Source: Photobacterium sp. TY1-4 (GTDB lineage: Bacteria > Pseudomonadota > Gammaproteobacteria > Enterobacterales > Vibrionaceae). From it: a stretch of 64,000 nt of DNA. The stretch is taken from positions 2,356,001 through 2,420,000 of the forward strand of contig NZ_CP099734.1 of the NCBI RefSeq assembly GCF_025398175.1, given 5' to 3'. The notes beneath the pieces are model-generated. The model ran no database searches. It worked only from the letters and a program-made list of their open reading frames with translations, and had not been told where the DNA came from. Made by a program: the position numbers and the translations under genes. Numbering within the stretch: position 1 is the first letter of the stretch; each line of letters opens with the position of its first letter. Below, one piece after another: positions 39,015 through 49,449 of this stretch.

Positions 39015-41693
39015 ATGCTGTCAATTATCGAACAAATTAAACAAGGCCAGCTATGGGACTTTCCGGGGGGCATTCATCCGCCGGAGCAGAAAACCCTGTC
39101 GAATCGCACCCCAATTGCCGAAGCCAAGCTGCCACCCAAACTGGTTCTGCCTTTAAAGCAACACCTGGGCGCAATCGGTGATGTGCTGGTCTCGGTCGGT
39201 GACACCGTCAAAAAAGGTCAGATGCTGACCCATACCGATGTCGCGTTGAGCGTGCCGATCCACGCCCCGACTTCCGGCACCATAGTCGCCATTGAACAAC
39301 ACACCATCGCCCACCCTTCCGGCCTCTCCGATCGCTGTATTGTGATTAAACCCGATGGTGAAGAGACCTGGCTGGCCAGAACACCGGTCGCCAATTACCA
39401 CGATGCCGCCCCGGCGGATCTGATTGATCACATCCGCCTGCACGGCATTGCCGGAATGGGCGGCGCGGGCTTCCCTGCCGGTCGTAAACTCCAGAGCGGC
39501 TTGGGCAAAACCGATATTCTGATCATCAATGCTGCCGAGTGTGAGCCTTATATTACTGCCGATGATCGCCTGATGCAGGACTGTGCCCACGAAGTGATCG
39601 AGGGGATCCGGATCCTGCAGCATATTCTGCAACCTAAGCTCACCGTGATTGGCATTGAGGATAACAAGCCAGAAGCCATCACCGCGCTGCAACACCAGCT
39701 CACCGTGCATGACCAAATCGTGATCCGGGTGATCCCGACCAAGTACCCCTCGGGCGGCGAAAAGCAGTTGATCAAAGTGCTGACCGGAAAAGAAGTCCCC
39801 TCCAAAGGTATCCCGGCAGACATTGGTATTATGATGCATAACGTGGGGACCACCCATGCGATCAAGCGCGCCGTCATTGATGGCGAGCCCCTGATCCAAC
39901 GCGTCGTCACGGTCACCGGGCAAACCGTCAAGCAACCGGGCAATACCTGGGCGCTTTTGGGGACGCCAGTACAATTTCTGCTTGAACGCTTTGGTTTTCA
40001 GGCCGATAAAAAACTGTCGCGTGTGATTATGGGCGGCCCGATGATGGGCTTCACCCTGCCACACACCGCCGTGCCGGTGACCAAAATCTCCAACTGTATC
40101 TTGGCGCCGACACGCAAAGAAATCTCACCGGCAAATCAGGAAATGGCTTGTATTCGCTGCACGGCTTGTGCAGAAGCCTGCCCGGTTTCGCTGCTACCGC
40201 AGCAACTGCAATGGTATGCCAAGGATGAAGATTTCGAAAAATGTGAAGAATACAACCTGTTTGACTGTATTGAGTGCGGGGCATGTGCGTACGTCTGCCC
40301 GAGTGAAATTCCGCTGGTGCACTATTACCGCCAGGCCAAAGCTGAAATACGTCACCGCAAACAAGATGAAATCAATGCCGAGCGCGCGAAACTGCGCTTT
40401 GAAGCGAAGAACGCCCGTTTAGAGCGTGATAAGCAAGAGCGCGAGAATCGCTTTAAGAAAGCGGCCGACGACCGACGCAAAGAAATGAAATCCACGGGCG
40501 GTGATGATGCCGTCGCAGCGGCCATTGCCCGAGTGAAGGCCAAACAAGCAGCTGCTGCGACTGATGCAACCGCAGAGAAAAAGCCAGCGGTTGCAGCAGC
40601 CATTGCTCGTGCCAAAGCCAAGCAAGCCGCAGCCCAGGCCGCGCAATCCGACAACGCCGAAGCGTTACCGGATAACACCGAAATGGCCAAGTTGCGTGAA
40701 GAGCGCAAACGTCAGGCCCGTGAGCGAAAAGCCGCGAAGCTGGCAACGGAGGACGTAGCCCCGGATTCAGAGACGCCAGCAAGCTCCGGCGATGCCAAGA
40801 AAGACGCCGTCGCTGCTGCGATTGCCCGAGCTAAAGCCCGCAAAGCTGCCCAGCAAAGCGATACAGACCAAACTGAGGAGTCCGTCGAGGATCCGAAGAA
40901 AGCCGCCGTTGCCGCTGCCATTGCCCGCGCCAAAGCGCGCAAAGCAGCCCAACAGGCTGAGTCTGCAACGCCTGAAAAAGCTGAAGCTGAACAGACAGAT
41001 GCCAAGCCAGCCGACGCGCCAGCAGAAGATCCGAAAAAAGCCGCTGTGGCCGCTGCCATTGCACGCGCAAAAGCCCGCAAAGCAGCCCAACAGGCTGAAT
41101 CTGCAACGCCTGAAACAGCTGACACAGAGCAGGCAGATGCCGAGCCAGCCGACGCGCCTGCCGAAGATCCGAAAAAAGCCGCCGTTGCTGCTGCCATTGC
41201 CCGCGCGAAAGCCCGTAAAGCGGCCCAACAGGCTGAATCTGTAGCGTCAGAACAAGCTGACACTGAGCAGGCGGATACCGAGCCAGCCGACGCGCCTGCA
41301 GAAGATCCGAAGAAAGCCGCTGTTGCTGCTGCCATTGCCCGCGCAAAAGCCCGCAAAGCAGCCCAACAGGCTGAATCTGTAGCGTCAGAACAAGCTGACA
41401 CTGAGCAAGCAGATGCCGAGCCAGCTAACGCGCCTGTTGAGGATCCGAAGAAAGCCGCGGTTGCTGCTGCCATTGCCCGCGCAAAAGCCCGCAAAGCAGC
41501 CCAACAGGCTGAATCTGCTGCACCAGAAAAAGCTGACACAGAGCAGGCAGATGCCGAGGCTGCCGACGCGCCTGTTGAGGATCCGAAGAAAGCCGCCGTT
41601 GCGGCCGCCATTGCCCGTGCCAAAGCACGAAAAGCGGCCAGAGAAGCCGAACAGGCCGGAAAAGATGCACCACAGAATCATGAGGAAAACTAA
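39015..41693 (+). CDS. rsxC: RsxC, NADH-binding subunit C with a long repeat tail
   Basis: 892 residues. Peripheral NADH/FMN subunit (NqrF/complex I 51-kDa-like). Glycine-rich [15 protein letters not shown] binds the nucleotide, and two 4Fe-4S motifs occur at [12 protein letters not shown] and [12 protein letters not shown]. The frame is open to 38946; the ATG at 39015 ([19 protein letters not shown]) is the family start. After ~residue 480 comes a charged, Ala/Lys-rich tail with [10 protein letters not shown] cores, including five 46-residue repeats and a partial sixth (40890 onward). The core is of usual size; the tail length is variable in this family. Confidence 0.96.
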   Translation: MLSIIEQIKQGQLWDFPGGIHPPEQKTLSNRTPIAEAKLPPKLVLPLKQHLGAIGDVLVSVGDTVKKGQMLTHTDVALSVPIHAPTSGTIVAIEQHTIAHPSGLSDRCIVIKPDGEETWLARTPVANYHDAAPADLIDHIRLHGIAGMGGAGFPAGRKLQSGLGKTDILIINAAECEPYITADDRLMQDCAHEVIEGIRILQHILQPKLTVIGIEDNKPEAITALQHQLTVHDQIVIRVIPTKYPSGGEKQLIKVLTGKEVPSKGIPADIGIMMHNVGTTHAIKRAVIDGEPLIQRVVTVTGQTVKQPGNTWALLGTPVQFLLERFGFQADKKLSRVIMGGPMMGFTLPHTAVPVTKISNCILAPTRKEISPANQEMACIRCTACAEACPVSLLPQQLQWYAKDEDFEKCEEYNLFDCIECGACAYVCPSEIPLVHYYRQAKAEIRHRKQDEINAERAKLRFEAKNARLERDKQERENRFKKAADDRRKEMKSTGGDDAVAAAIARVKAKQAAAATDATAEKKPAVAAAIARAKAKQAAAQAAQSDNAEALPDNTEMAKLREERKRQARERKAAKLATEDVAPDSETPASSGDAKKDAVAAAIARAKARKAAQQSDTDQTEESVEDPKKAAVAAAIARAKARKAAQQAESATPEKAEAEQTDAKPADAPAEDPKKAAVAAAIARAKARKAAQQAESATPETADTEQADAEPADAPAEDPKKAAVAAAIARAKARKAAQQAESVASEQADTEQADTEPADAPAEDPKKAAVAAAIARAKARKAAQQAESVASEQADTEQADAEPANAPVEDPKKAAVAAAIARAKARKAAQQAESAAPEKADTEQADAEAADAPVEDPKKAAVAAAIARAKARKAAREAEQAGKDAPQNHEEN
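40890..41639 (+). repeat. 138-bp in-frame tandem repeats in rsxC
   Basis: Units begin at 40890, 41028, 41166, 41304, 41442 and 41580 (partial), each exactly 138 bp and starting [20 protein letters not shown]. The helix-forming 20-residue part is invariant; the acidic linker ([21 protein letters not shown] and variants) varies. Confidence 0.97.
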
Positions 41694-41695
41694 TC

Positions 41696-42745
41696 GTGGC
41701 TTTTAACATTGCCAGTTCACCGCATACCCATAGTCGCCGCAGTACCCGTGACATTATGCGGACAGTCATTCTTTGCACGGCTTTGGGCGTTGCTGCCCAA
41801 TGGTTTTTCTTTGGCTGGGGTGTCCTGATCCAGGTCTTGCTCGCGTCACTGGTCGCGGTTGGCGCGGAAGCCGCCATCCTCAAGCTACGCCGCCGTCCCA
41901 TCATGCCTTACCTGCGAGACAACAGTGCCCTGCTGACCGGGGTATTACTCGGCATTTCGATTCCGCCGTTGTCCCCCTGGTGGCTGACCGTGATTGGCGT
42001 GGTCTTTGCGATTGTGATCGCCAAACATTTATACGGCGGGCTGGGTCAAAACCTGTTTAACCCGGCGATGGTGGCCTATGTCGTGCTGCTGATCTCCTTC
42101 CCGGTCCAGATGACGACCTGGTTGCCGCCATCTTCGTTGATCGCGCACCCCGTCACACTGCCCGACAGCGCGCTCGCAATTTTTACCGGTTTCACTCAGG
42201 ATGGTTTCAGCGTCCACCAACTGCGAATGTCGATTGATGGTGTGACCATGGCCACGCCACTGGATACGCTGAAAACCTCCCTGACCACAGGTCACACAAC
42301 CACAGAAATCCTAGCCGGCCCGGAGTTCGGCACCATTGCCGGTGTTGGCTGGGAGTGGATTAACCTGGGTTTCCTGATCGGCGGATTGGTGATGCTTAAA
42401 ATGCGTATCATCCAGTGGCACGTTCCGGCCGGCATGCTGGGCGCGCTGTTTGTCGCCAGTACCCTGGCCTTTATCGTACACCCGGACGGGACGGCCTCTC
42501 CAATTATGCACCTGTTCTCAGGCGCGACCATGCTGGGGGCATTTTTCATCGCCACCGATCCGGTGTCTGCGTCCACCACCCCCAAAGGGCGGATCATTTT
42601 CGGTGCGCTGATTGGCCTGCTGGTCTTTTTCATTCGTACCTGGGGCGGCTATCCGGATGGCGTCGCGTTTGCGGTCCTGCTGGCCAATATGTGCGTCCCC
42701 CTGATCGACTACTACACCCGTCCCCGGACCTACGGCCATTCATAG
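41696..42745 (+). CDS. rsxD: RsxD, flavin-bearing membrane subunit D
   Basis: 349 residues, ~9-10 membrane helices, homologous to NqrB. Covalent FMN attachment is expected at the threonine in [13 protein letters not shown]. The start is GTG at 41696, two bases after rsxC; no ATG nearby fits homology ([20 protein letters not shown]). GTG initiation may damp its translation relative to rsxC. Confidence 0.96.
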   Translation: MAFNIASSPHTHSRRSTRDIMRTVILCTALGVAAQWFFFGWGVLIQVLLASLVAVGAEAAILKLRRRPIMPYLRDNSALLTGVLLGISIPPLSPWWLTVIGVVFAIVIAKHLYGGLGQNLFNPAMVAYVVLLISFPVQMTTWLPPSSLIAHPVTLPDSALAIFTGFTQDGFSVHQLRMSIDGVTMATPLDTLKTSLTTGHTTTEILAGPEFGTIAGVGWEWINLGFLIGGLVMLKMRIIQWHVPAGMLGALFVASTLAFIVHPDGTASPIMHLFSGATMLGAFFIATDPVSASTTPKGRIIFGALIGLLVFFIRTWGGYPDGVAFAVLLANMCVPLIDYYTRPRTYGHS

Positions 42746-42753
42746 GAGTCAGC

Positions 42754-43389
42754 ATGCTCAAAGCAATGAAAAAAAACAGCGGCGTGCTGGCCACGTTCGC
42801 TTTACTCTCCACCCTTCTGGTTTCGGTGACTTACTTACTCACGGCGGACCGGATCCAGGCCCAGCAACAAAAAGATTTGCTGAAGGTACTGAACCAGGTG
42901 ATCCCGGCCGACAGCCATGATAACGAGCTGTCCCAAAGCTGTACGCTGATCACCAGCGCGCAATATTTAGGCACTGACGAGCCGATGCCGGCGTACCTGG
43001 CGACAAAGGACAATGAAATTTCCGGCGTGGCCATCGAAGCCATCGCGCCCGACGGTTACAATGGTGCGATTAAACTGATTGTCGGCCTCGACAAGGCGGG
43101 AACAGTTACTGGGGTCCGGGTGTTAAACCATAATGAAACCCCAGGGCTGGGTGATAAAATTGATACCCGGATCACGAACTGGATTGACGGTTTTACCGGC
43201 AAAAAGCTGCAAGGCGAGAAGGATCCGAACTGGGCCGTGCGCAAAGATGGCGGCAACTTCGATCAGTTTACCGGGGCGACCATTACTCCCCGAGCCGTTG
43301 TCGGCGCGGTGAAACATGTCTCCCTCTATTACCAACGCCACCAGCAGCAACTGTTTAATCAACCGCTGAACTGCCAGGATAAAGCATGA
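42754..43389 (+). CDS. rsxG: RsxG, periplasmic FMN subunit G
   Basis: 211 residues, homologous to NqrC. N-terminal membrane anchor (~10-30) and a periplasmic FMN-binding domain with the flavinylation motif [11 protein letters not shown] (modified Thr). The frame is open upstream but ATG 42754 after AGGAGTC is the homologous start. Overlaps rsxE by 4 bases. Flavin attachment requires an ApbE transferase, not seen in this window. Confidence 0.96.
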   Translation: MLKAMKKNSGVLATFALLSTLLVSVTYLLTADRIQAQQQKDLLKVLNQVIPADSHDNELSQSCTLITSAQYLGTDEPMPAYLATKDNEISGVAIEAIAPDGYNGAIKLIVGLDKAGTVTGVRVLNHNETPGLGDKIDTRITNWIDGFTGKKLQGEKDPNWAVRKDGGNFDQFTGATITPRAVVGAVKHVSLYYQRHQQQLFNQPLNCQDKA

Positions 43390-44084
43390 GTACGAATAAA
43401 GAACTGATGACAAATGGCCTGTGGCACAATAACCCGGCCATCGTTCAACTGCTGGGCCTTTGTCCCCTGCTGGCCGTCTCGGCGACCGTCACCAATGCGC
43501 TGGGTCTGGGGCTGGCCTCAACTATGGTGCTTATCGGCTCGAACCTGATCGTGTCACTGGTCCGGCAGTGGATCCCGTCCGAGGTCCGGATCCCGGTGTT
43601 TGTGATGATCATCGCCGCACTGGTGACGTGTGTACAATTACTGATGAACGCCTTCACCTACGGCCTGTACCAGTCACTCGGAATTTTCATCCCGCTGATT
43701 GTGACCAACTGTATCATCATCGGCCGGGCAGAATCGTTTGCCTCTAAAAATGCGCCGCTGCCGGCGGTGCTGGATGGATTGTGGATGGGCATGGGCCTGA
43801 CTTCGGCGCTGGTCGTGCTGGGGGCAATGCGCGAAATTCTGGGGAACGGGACCCTGTTTGATGGCGCAGATCGCCTGCTGGGTGATTGGGCGGCAGTGCT
43901 GCGGATTGAAATCTTCAGCTTTGACAGCAGTTTTCTGCTGGCGATGTTGCCACCCGGTGCCTTTATCGGGGTCGGTTTTATCATCGCGCTGAAAAATGTC
44001 ATCGATAAACAGCGTGAGAAGAAATCCGCCGCAGCGGAAACGAAACCACAAATCGAACGGGTACGGATCACTTCGGCGAATTAA
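43386..44084 (+). CDS. rsxE: RsxE, membrane subunit E
   Basis: 232 residues, six membrane helices, homologous to NqrD and internally related to RsxA (conserved [20 protein letters not shown] and [15 protein letters not shown] with the cluster cysteines). ATGA overlap with rsxG indicates coupling. The basic C-terminal tail ([22 protein letters not shown]) is cytoplasmic. Confidence 0.96.
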   Translation: MSTNKELMTNGLWHNNPAIVQLLGLCPLLAVSATVTNALGLGLASTMVLIGSNLIVSLVRQWIPSEVRIPVFVMIIAALVTCVQLLMNAFTYGLYQSLGIFIPLIVTNCIIIGRAESFASKNAPLPAVLDGLWMGMGLTSALVVLGAMREILGNGTLFDGADRLLGDWAAVLRIEIFSFDSSFLLAMLPPGAFIGVGFIIALKNVIDKQREKKSAAAETKPQIERVRITSAN

Positions 44085-44119
44085 CATCGGTACACGTTCA
44101 ACCATCATATAAAAGTAAC

Positions 44120-44187
44120 CCCGCCGCTTGCTGTTTGAGCCGTCCGGAACGGCGCTGGCCCTACACCAGAAAAGAGCAAGCAACGGG
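44120..44187 (+). other. Multi-branched RNA structure between rsxE and nth
   Basis: Closing stem CCCG/CGGG (44120-44123/44184-44187), symmetric 2x2 internal loop, GCTTGCT/AGCAAGC (44126-44132/44175-44181), enclosing two hairpins GCCGT/ACGGC (44139-44153) and CTGG/CCAG (44155-44169). Sits 30 bases before nth. No T tract, so not a simple terminator. Confidence 0.45.
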
Positions 44188-44216
44188 TATCCGCCGCGAG
44201 GCGTCAGGAAGTTAAC

Positions 44217-44858
44217 ATGAACAATGAAAAACGCGTTCAAATCCTTGAACGCCTGAGAGCAGAGAATCCGCATCCGGAAACGGAACTGAACTGGAGCACG
44301 CCTTTTGAGTTGCTCATTGCCGTCTTGTTGTCCGCGCAGGCCACCGATGTCAGCGTCAACAAAGCCACGGACAAGCTCTACCCAGTGGCCAATACCCCGC
44401 AAGCCATGTACGACTTAGGCGTTGATGGTATCAAGGAGTATATCAAGACCATCGGTCTGTTTAACTCCAAAGCCGAAAATGTCATCAAGACCTGTAAAAT
44501 TTTGCTGGAGCAGCATGGCGGTGAAGTACCGGAGAACCGCGAAGCGCTGGAAGCCCTGCCGGGCGTCGGCCGGAAAACTGCCAATGTCGTCCTCAATACG
44601 GCTTTTGGCTGGCCGACGATTGCCGTCGATACCCATATTTTCCGGGTATCCAACCGTACCAAGTTTGCCATGGGCAAAAATGTGGATCAGGTTGAGCAAA
44701 AGTTGCTGAAGGTCGTCCCGAAAGAGTTCAAGGTTGATGTCCATCACTGGCTGATCTTACACGGCCGTTATACCTGCGTTGCCCGCAAACCACGCTGCGG
44801 CAGCTGCATTATTGAAGATCTTTGTGAGTACAAAGACAAAGTCTATCCGGACGAGTGA
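44217..44858 (+). CDS. nth: Endonuclease III
   Basis: 213 residues. Bifunctional DNA glycosylase/AP lyase for oxidised pyrimidines. The helix-hairpin-helix motif [13 protein letters not shown] carries the catalytic lysine, and the catalytic aspartate is in AVDTHIFRV. The C-terminal 4Fe-4S loop is C-x6-C-x2-C-x5-C ([17 protein letters not shown]). It follows rsxE after 132 bases as in E. coli; AGGAAG precedes the ATG. Confidence 0.98.
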   Translation: MNNEKRVQILERLRAENPHPETELNWSTPFELLIAVLLSAQATDVSVNKATDKLYPVANTPQAMYDLGVDGIKEYIKTIGLFNSKAENVIKTCKILLEQHGGEVPENREALEALPGVGRKTANVVLNTAFGWPTIAVDTHIFRVSNRTKFAMGKNVDQVEQKLLKVVPKEFKVDVHHWLILHGRYTCVARKPRCGSCIIEDLCEYKDKVYPDE

Positions 44859-44908
44859 TCGACGATCGCTCGCCAAACACAACAAATCACTACCCGATTG
44901 GAGGGACT

Positions 44909-45301
44909 ATGGCTAACGGACGCATTCTTCACACCATGTTACGTGTCGGCGATCTGGATCGCGCAATTGAGTTCTACACCGACGTCATGGGCATGAAGCT
45001 GCTTCGCAAACACGATAACGAAGCCTACAAGTACACCCTGGCCTTTGTCGGCTACAGTGATGAATCCGAAGGGGCGGTCATCGAACTGACCTACAACTGG
45101 GGCACTACCGAGTACGATATGGGCAATGCTTTCGGCCACATTGCTATCGGTGTGGAAGATATCTACGCCACTTGTGATGCGATTAAAGCCGCCGGCGGAA
45201 ATATCACACGTGAGCCGGGCCCGGTCAAAGGCGGCACAACCCACATCGCCTTTGTGAAGGATCCGGATGGCTATCAAATTGAGCTGATCCAACGCGGGTA
45301 A
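44909..45301 (+). CDS. gloA: Lactoylglutathione lyase (glyoxalase I)
   Basis: 130 residues. Isomerises the methylglyoxal-glutathione hemithioacetal. Metal ligands expected at H8 (RILHTMLRV), E59 (VIELTYNWG), H77 (GHIAIGV) and E125 (IELIQRG) as in Ni-dependent bacterial GlxI. ATG 44909, preceded by GGAGGG, is chosen over the upstream in-frame ATG inside the nth tail. Confidence 0.97.
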   Translation: MANGRILHTMLRVGDLDRAIEFYTDVMGMKLLRKHDNEAYKYTLAFVGYSDESEGAVIELTYNWGTTEYDMGNAFGHIAIGVEDIYATCDAIKAAGGNITREPGPVKGGTTHIAFVKDPDGYQIELIQRG

Positions 45302-45333
45302 CCTCCCGCCCGATAACGCCACTCAAAATCAAA

Positions 45334-45362
45334 CCGGACTGTGGAAACCAGTCCGGCTTTTT
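45334..45362 (+). terminator. gloA terminator
   Basis: CCGGACTG (45334-45341), 7-nt loop, CAGTCCGG (45349-45356), then CTTTTT. Confidence 0.88.
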
Positions 45363-45453
45363 CATCAAACCTATTTTTCGTGAACCCTGTTTTTCATCAA
45401 TCCAGCGGGTTCATGAGCACAGCTAGCCACACGAGACCGTTGAGTACAGCGCG

Positions 45454-45810
45454 TTATTCATCATCCACAGGACTGAAGTATTCGGTCACCGTCGCCCGAA
45501 ATTCGTTGTCTTGAGTCGGGTCATTAAACTCAATGGAATAATACGGCATCTCACGCTCTTTCAACTTTTCGGCAATCAGCAACTCCAGGTTCTCAACACT
45601 CACCGTACTGGACACTTCATAGGTATCAGCGCGATTGAGCCCCATTTCTTCTGCCTGCTCTTCGGTGATCAACTGTGATGACACCTGCTCCGACAACTTC
45701 GCTTCAACCTGCGCCGCATCGCTGCTGACAATCGTATCTTCGTCCGCGACCACAACCCCGGCACCGAGCGTCAGTACCCACAGAAGATTTACCCACAGAA
45801 GCTTTTTCAT
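45454..45810 (-). CDS. Small exported protein, DUF1471-like
   Basis: 118 residues. Signal peptide MKKLLWVNLLWVLTLGAGVVVA followed by a ~95-residue periplasmic domain. ATG 45810 is chosen for its AAGGCGG ribosome site; an upstream ATG (45843) would add residues before the signal. The C-terminal part (VENLELLIAEKLKEREMPYYSIEF then FRATVTEYF) resembles the helix-strand pattern of the YdgH/BhsA/McbA (DUF1471) fold; this is my reading, not a database match. The 118-residue gene at 47207-47563 has the same C-terminal pattern. Confidence 0.65.
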   Translation of the reverse strand: MKKLLWVNLLWVLTLGAGVVVADEDTIVSSDAAQVEAKLSEQVSSQLITEEQAEEMGLNRADTYEVSSTVSVENLELLIAEKLKEREMPYYSIEFNDPTQDNEFRATVTEYFSPVDDE

Positions 45811-45984
45811 AACCACCGCCTTGTTATTCTTGGCTATGCCCAACAGTATTGGCTACACCCACGAATTCACATAAAAGCGTTCTTCACGTGAAAGCATGGA
45901 TGAGGCATAACTTACTTTAGCTCGTTTCGGCGTGACCTCTGCTCCAGAAATAAGAATTCAAATTAGTCGTACAAAAACCATGGT

Positions 45985-46016
45985 TGATAATGATATTGAT
46001 TCTCATTAATATCATT
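45985..46016. promoter_or_regulatory. Overlapping Fur boxes upstream of sodA
   Basis: TGATAATGATATTGATTCTCATTAATATCATT contains overlapping 7-1-7 Fur half sites (for example TGATATT-G-ATTCTCA). It ends 22 bp before the sodA ATG and should overlap its promoter, matching the known Fur repression of Mn-SOD genes. Confidence 0.75.
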
Positions 46017-46038
46017 AAAAAACCAAGAGAGAACGATC

Positions 46039-46650
46039 ATGTCATTTACTTTTCCGGACCTTCCATACGCATACACTGCGCTGGAACCCTATATCGATGC
46101 TAAAACGATGGAGATCCACCACAGCCGCCACCATAAAACTTATTTCGATAAGTTCATGACGGCGATTGCCGGAACCGAGCTGGAACAATGCTCCCTGCAT
46201 GAAATCTTTGCCCGGGTGTCCCACCTGCCCCCTGCCGTTCGCAACCACGGTGGCGGCTATTTCAACCACAACCTGTACTGGCAATGTATGTCTCCCGATG
46301 GCGGCGGTCAGCCCGGCGGCCTGCTTGCCGAAGCGATCAACTGCCATTTCGGCAGTTTTGACGACTTCAAAGCAGCCTTTTCCGAATCAGCCGCCACCCA
46401 TTTCGGCTCGGGTTTTATCTGGCTGTCCGTCAATGAAGGCCGACTGGAGATTTCATCGACCAGCAACCAGGACAATCCGCTGATGGATGTTGTCGCACAA
46501 CGTGGCGAACCGATTCTCGCACTGGATGTCTGGGAACATGCCTATTACATCAGTTACCAGAACAAGCGTCCGGAGTACATTGACGCCTGGTGGCATGTTG
46601 TCGACTGGCAGCAGGTTGAAATGCATTATCTTGAGGCATTACAAGGGTAA
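46039..46650 (+). CDS. sodA: Superoxide dismutase, probably Mn type
   Basis: 203 residues. Disproportionates superoxide in the cytoplasm. Metal ligands H27 (MEIHHSRHH), H77 (FNHNLYW) and the Asp and His of DVWEHAYY are present. Features such as RNHGGGYFNHN, STSNQDNPLM and QNKRPEYIDAWW place it with SodA, and the Fur site upstream fits Mn-SOD regulation. The Fe-type sodB is 10 kb downstream. Metal choice cannot be proved from sequence. DUF2753 gene starts 20 bases later, probably co-transcribed. Confidence 0.92.
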   Translation: MSFTFPDLPYAYTALEPYIDAKTMEIHHSRHHKTYFDKFMTAIAGTELEQCSLHEIFARVSHLPPAVRNHGGGYFNHNLYWQCMSPDGGGQPGGLLAEAINCHFGSFDDFKAAFSESAATHFGSGFIWLSVNEGRLEISSTSNQDNPLMDVVAQRGEPILALDVWEHAYYISYQNKRPEYIDAWWHVVDWQQVEMHYLEALQG

Positions 46651-46670
46651 TCAGGAAGGAACAGAGACCT

Positions 46671-47114
46671 ATGGACGTATCACGCTGGGAGCGACATACC
46701 TTACTGGCAACAGAGGCAGAAAGAGAGCAACGGCCGATGATGTCCGTGATCCACTATCAATTGGCCTTGGCAGAGTCTCAGCAACTCGAGCCGATCCACG
46801 GCACCCGTGATGAGTTGGAAGATTTACTGACAATTAAAGTAATTTCCTGCCACAACCTTGCCGCGTTCTGGCGCCGGGCCGGAGACAACGAGTATGAACT
46901 CAAGTACCTCCAACTGGCCTCCGAGCAGGTGATGGCGTTGATCCCCCAGTGTCCGCGCAAAACGTGCGATGCGTTTATCGATAGCCTGGGCTGCTGCCGT
47001 TCGGCCCTGATTGAGTTTTTGAAACGTCACCCGAACCCGGCGGTGGCCAAGCAAGTCGAACATATCAACCTCAGCAACCAGTGTGAGCTCATCGCCAAGT
47101 TCCGGTTACACTAG
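46671..47114 (+). CDS. DUF2753-type hypothetical protein
   Basis: 147 residues. I recall this Vibrionaceae family as DUF2753; function unknown. All-helical, TPR-like appearance (RWERHTLLATEAEREQR, HYQLALAESQQ, HNLAAFWRRAGDNEYELKYLQLA) with several cysteines in the middle (CPRKTCDAFIDSLGCC). No signal peptide. Its position 20 bases after sodA and before a strong terminator indicates iron-regulated co-expression with SodA. Confidence 0.75.
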   Translation: MDVSRWERHTLLATEAEREQRPMMSVIHYQLALAESQQLEPIHGTRDELEDLLTIKVISCHNLAAFWRRAGDNEYELKYLQLASEQVMALIPQCPRKTCDAFIDSLGCCRSALIEFLKRHPNPAVAKQVEHINLSNQCELIAKFRLH

Positions 47115-47135
47115 GCCAAGAGTCTGTCATAACAA

Positions 47136-47169
47136 AACACCGCGAGCCACTGACATGGCTCGCGGTGTT
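47136..47169. terminator. Strong bidirectional terminator
   Basis: Perfect 14-bp stem AACACCGCGAGCCA (47136-47149) / TGGCTCGCGGTGTT (47156-47169). The T-rich flank is better on the minus strand (TTTTGTTAT). Confidence 0.85.
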
Positions 47170-47206
47170 CTGAGACTGAAGCACCAGGGCGCATAATCGG
47201 TATCAG

Positions 47207-47563
47207 CTATTTCTGCCTGATACTATATTCGGTCACCAGCGCCTGATAAATGTCCCGATCGCGCTGCGGCATAAAATAAACCACCGCGTAGTGGGTGCTG
47301 CTCCCCTGTGCGACGCGCTGGCGAATACGCGCATCCAACGCCGCCAGCCCCGAAGTATCCTCAATAAAGTAATAACCCTTTTGCTGCAAATCCATCGATG
47401 CCGCTTGAGCACGGCTGACTTGCTGTTGCTGTACCAAACCTTGCTGTACCATGCCTTGCTGTGCCGCGCCCTGCGAAAGCTGGCCATTGCTACCCTGCGC
47501 CATCGCCGATCCGCTCAACCCAATCACCAGCGCCATCATGTAGAAACACATCCACCCTTTCAT
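47207..47563 (-). CDS. Small exported protein with Gln-rich segment, DUF1471-like
   Basis: 118 residues. Signal peptide MKGWMCFYMMALVIGLSGSAMA, then a Gln/Gly-rich low-complexity linker (GAAQQGMVQQGLVQQQQV) and a compact C-terminal domain (GLAALDARIRQRVAQGSSTHYAVVYF then YQALVTEYS). ATG 47563, behind AGAGGACAGG, is preferred to the upstream 47620. The C-terminal pattern parallels the gene at 45454-45810, suggesting paralogues of a YdgH-like fold. Function unknown. Confidence 0.65.
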   Translation of the reverse strand: MKGWMCFYMMALVIGLSGSAMAQGSNGQLSQGAAQQGMVQQGLVQQQQVSRAQAASMDLQQKGYYFIEDTSGLAALDARIRQRVAQGSSTHYAVVYFMPQRDRDIYQALVTEYSIRQK

Positions 47564-47665
47564 CGTCGCCTGTCCTCTTGCCACATCCACTTCCTTTGAA
47601 TGTAGCGTCGTGACAGACAAGCAATGCCCCAGTCCTAAGACAATCGGGGGACTGAAATCGCGACG

Positions 47666-48550
47666 TTAGATAATGGTACGCCCCAAAGAGATCACCACCC
47701 GGCGGTTTTTGTTGCGGCCAATCGGCGTTTCATTGTCAGCAATCGGGCGCCGCTTACCGTAGGCCTCCACCTGGATCCGGTTTTTCGGCAACCCCATTTC
47801 CATAAAATAGGTTTCCAGCTTCTTGGCCCGGCGCTCAGACAGCGCCTGATTGACATTTTTACCGCCTTGAGAGTCGGTATACGTTGCCACCAGCACCAGA
47901 TCGACATCATCGCTGTAGCGGACAAAATCAGCGATCTGCGCCAGACGCTGCCGCGAGGCTTTGTTCAGCTCATCACTGTCTTTGTCGTAATGCAACACAG
48001 TAAATGCGATGTCTTCAAAGCTGTAAGGCAACAGGTTGTCCAGGCACTGGCTGAACTGCTGATAGGTCGTCTGAAAAGACACCGCAGACAAGCCCACTTC
48101 AATGCGCTTATCCCGATGCTGCCAGTCCGGATAGCTCAGGGTCGGATAACGCCCGCTTTCCAACTCGGCCAACATCGCCCAGGCCATCTGGCCACCGATG
48201 TAGCCATCAAATTGCTTAAAAAAGGTAATCTTGGTAATTGGTTCAGCAGCATCGCCCGGCATCCAACGCGGCGGCATCGACACCAGGCTGACGTTCCGGG
48301 TTTCCCCCATCGGCCGACGCATTTTCAGCTCAAAGTCGAGGTTAATTTTCTTGCTTGCCCGGGAAATAAACTGCGCTTCCCCGTAATTAGGGATCGCGTG
48401 CAACATCCGGCACTCCAGCGGCGTATCCACAGCCACCTTCCAACTGGACTGAGCCGGCGTGGCCACATATTGTTTGACGGCCCAGGTCGGGGCGCACCAC
48501 AGCGCGCCCAAAAGGGCAGCCAGACAGAAGGACGTTGTGTTGTTAACCAT
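47666..48550 (-). CDS. motY: MotY, sodium-driven flagellar motor T-ring protein
   Basis: 294 residues. Periplasmic protein of the T ring that anchors the PomAB stator of Na+-driven polar flagella. Signal peptide (~1-24, ending APTWA), MotY-specific N-terminal domain (~25-170), and a C-terminal OmpA-like peptidoglycan-binding domain with [27 protein letters not shown] (read in parts) and [12 protein letters not shown]. Length matches Vibrio MotY. Monocistronic and divergent from rnt, the usual Vibrio arrangement. Confidence 0.94.
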   Translation of the reverse strand: MVNNTTSFCLAALLGALWCAPTWAVKQYVATPAQSSWKVAVDTPLECRMLHAIPNYGEAQFISRASKKINLDFELKMRRPMGETRNVSLVSMPPRWMPGDAAEPITKITFFKQFDGYIGGQMAWAMLAELESGRYPTLSYPDWQHRDKRIEVGLSAVSFQTTYQQFSQCLDNLLPYSFEDIAFTVLHYDKDSDELNKASRQRLAQIADFVRYSDDVDLVLVATYTDSQGGKNVNQALSERRAKKLETYFMEMGLPKNRIQVEAYGKRRPIADNETPIGRNKNRRVVISLGRTII

Positions 48551-48783
48551 GTTTCCGTTATCCGCTCAATCACAGTGCTGACTATTGTATCGGATCCTTG
48601 CGAAAAATCTTTATCCTGACTGCGAAATTACCCACGGATGCCCTTACTCCGGCGAGCGCGCCAAGTCATTCAATGGGTTCGATAAAGCGGCCGGGACACC
48701 GGAATTAGGTTTAGCTCCGTACCTGAATCTGACATAATGCCTCCTTTATTTTTCGAGCCGACTTACAGACCAACCGCCCTGTT

Positions 48784-49449
48784 ATGAGCCAAGACAACGA
48801 ATTGAACACCCTGAAAAGTCGCTTTCGCGGCTACTTCCCTGTCGTCATTGACGTCGAAACCGCAGGCTTTAATGCCCAAACAGACGCACTGCTTGAGATC
48901 TGCGCGGTCACTTTGCAGATGGATGAAGACGGTTGGTTAAAACCAGCAACAACCCTGCATTATCATGTCGCGCCTTTTGAAGGTGCCGTGATCCACAAAG
49001 AGGCGCTGGAATTTAACGGGATCCGCGACCCGTTCAGCCCGCTCCGAGGCGCCGTCTCTGAAGCAGAGGCGCTGAAAGAGATCTACAAACAAATTCGCAA
49101 AGAGCAGAAAGCGACCGGCTGTTCACGCGCCATCATGGTGGCGCACAACGCCAACTTTGATCACAGCTTCGTGATGGCCGCCTCTGAACGGGCAAAACTA
49201 AAACGCAATCCGTTCCATCCGTTTGCGACTTTCGACACGGCTGCACTTAGTGGCGTAGCCCTCGGCCAGACCGTTCTGGCCAAAGCTTGTGCGACGGCCG
49301 GTATTCCTTTTGATAACCGAGAAGCACACTCCGCGCTCTACGATACCGAACGGACCGCCGAGTTATTTTGTGAGATTGTTAACAAATGGAAGAAATTAGG
49401 CGGCTGGCCGATTATGGCCTCTCAAACAGAAGAAAACAGCACGTCTTAA
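48784..49449 (+). CDS. rnt: Ribonuclease T
   Basis: 221 residues. DEDDh 3'-5' exonuclease that trims tRNA and other stable RNAs. Catalytic residues D23 and E25 ([10 protein letters not shown]), a distal Asp in HNANFDHSF and the His/Asp pair in [14 protein letters not shown] are all present. Ends at a hairpin terminator (49485-49507). Confidence 0.97.
   Translation: MSQDNELNTLKSRFRGYFPVVIDVETAGFNAQTDALLEICAVTLQMDEDGWLKPATTLHYHVAPFEGAVIHKEALEFNGIRDPFSPLRGAVSEAEALKEIYKQIRKEQKATGCSRAIMVAHNANFDHSFVMAASERAKLKRNPFHPFATFDTAALSGVALGQTVLAKACATAGIPFDNREAHSALYDTERTAELFCEIVNKWKKLGGWPIMASQTEENSTS

Noticed and set aside
40712..41623. 303-codon minus-strand open frame inside rsxC
   Set aside because: Shadow of the Ala/Lys-rich repeats; no start signal; the plus-strand gene is certain.
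40890..41639. CRISPR-like periodic repeat
   Set aside because: 138-bp period in frame within rsxC; these are protein repeats.
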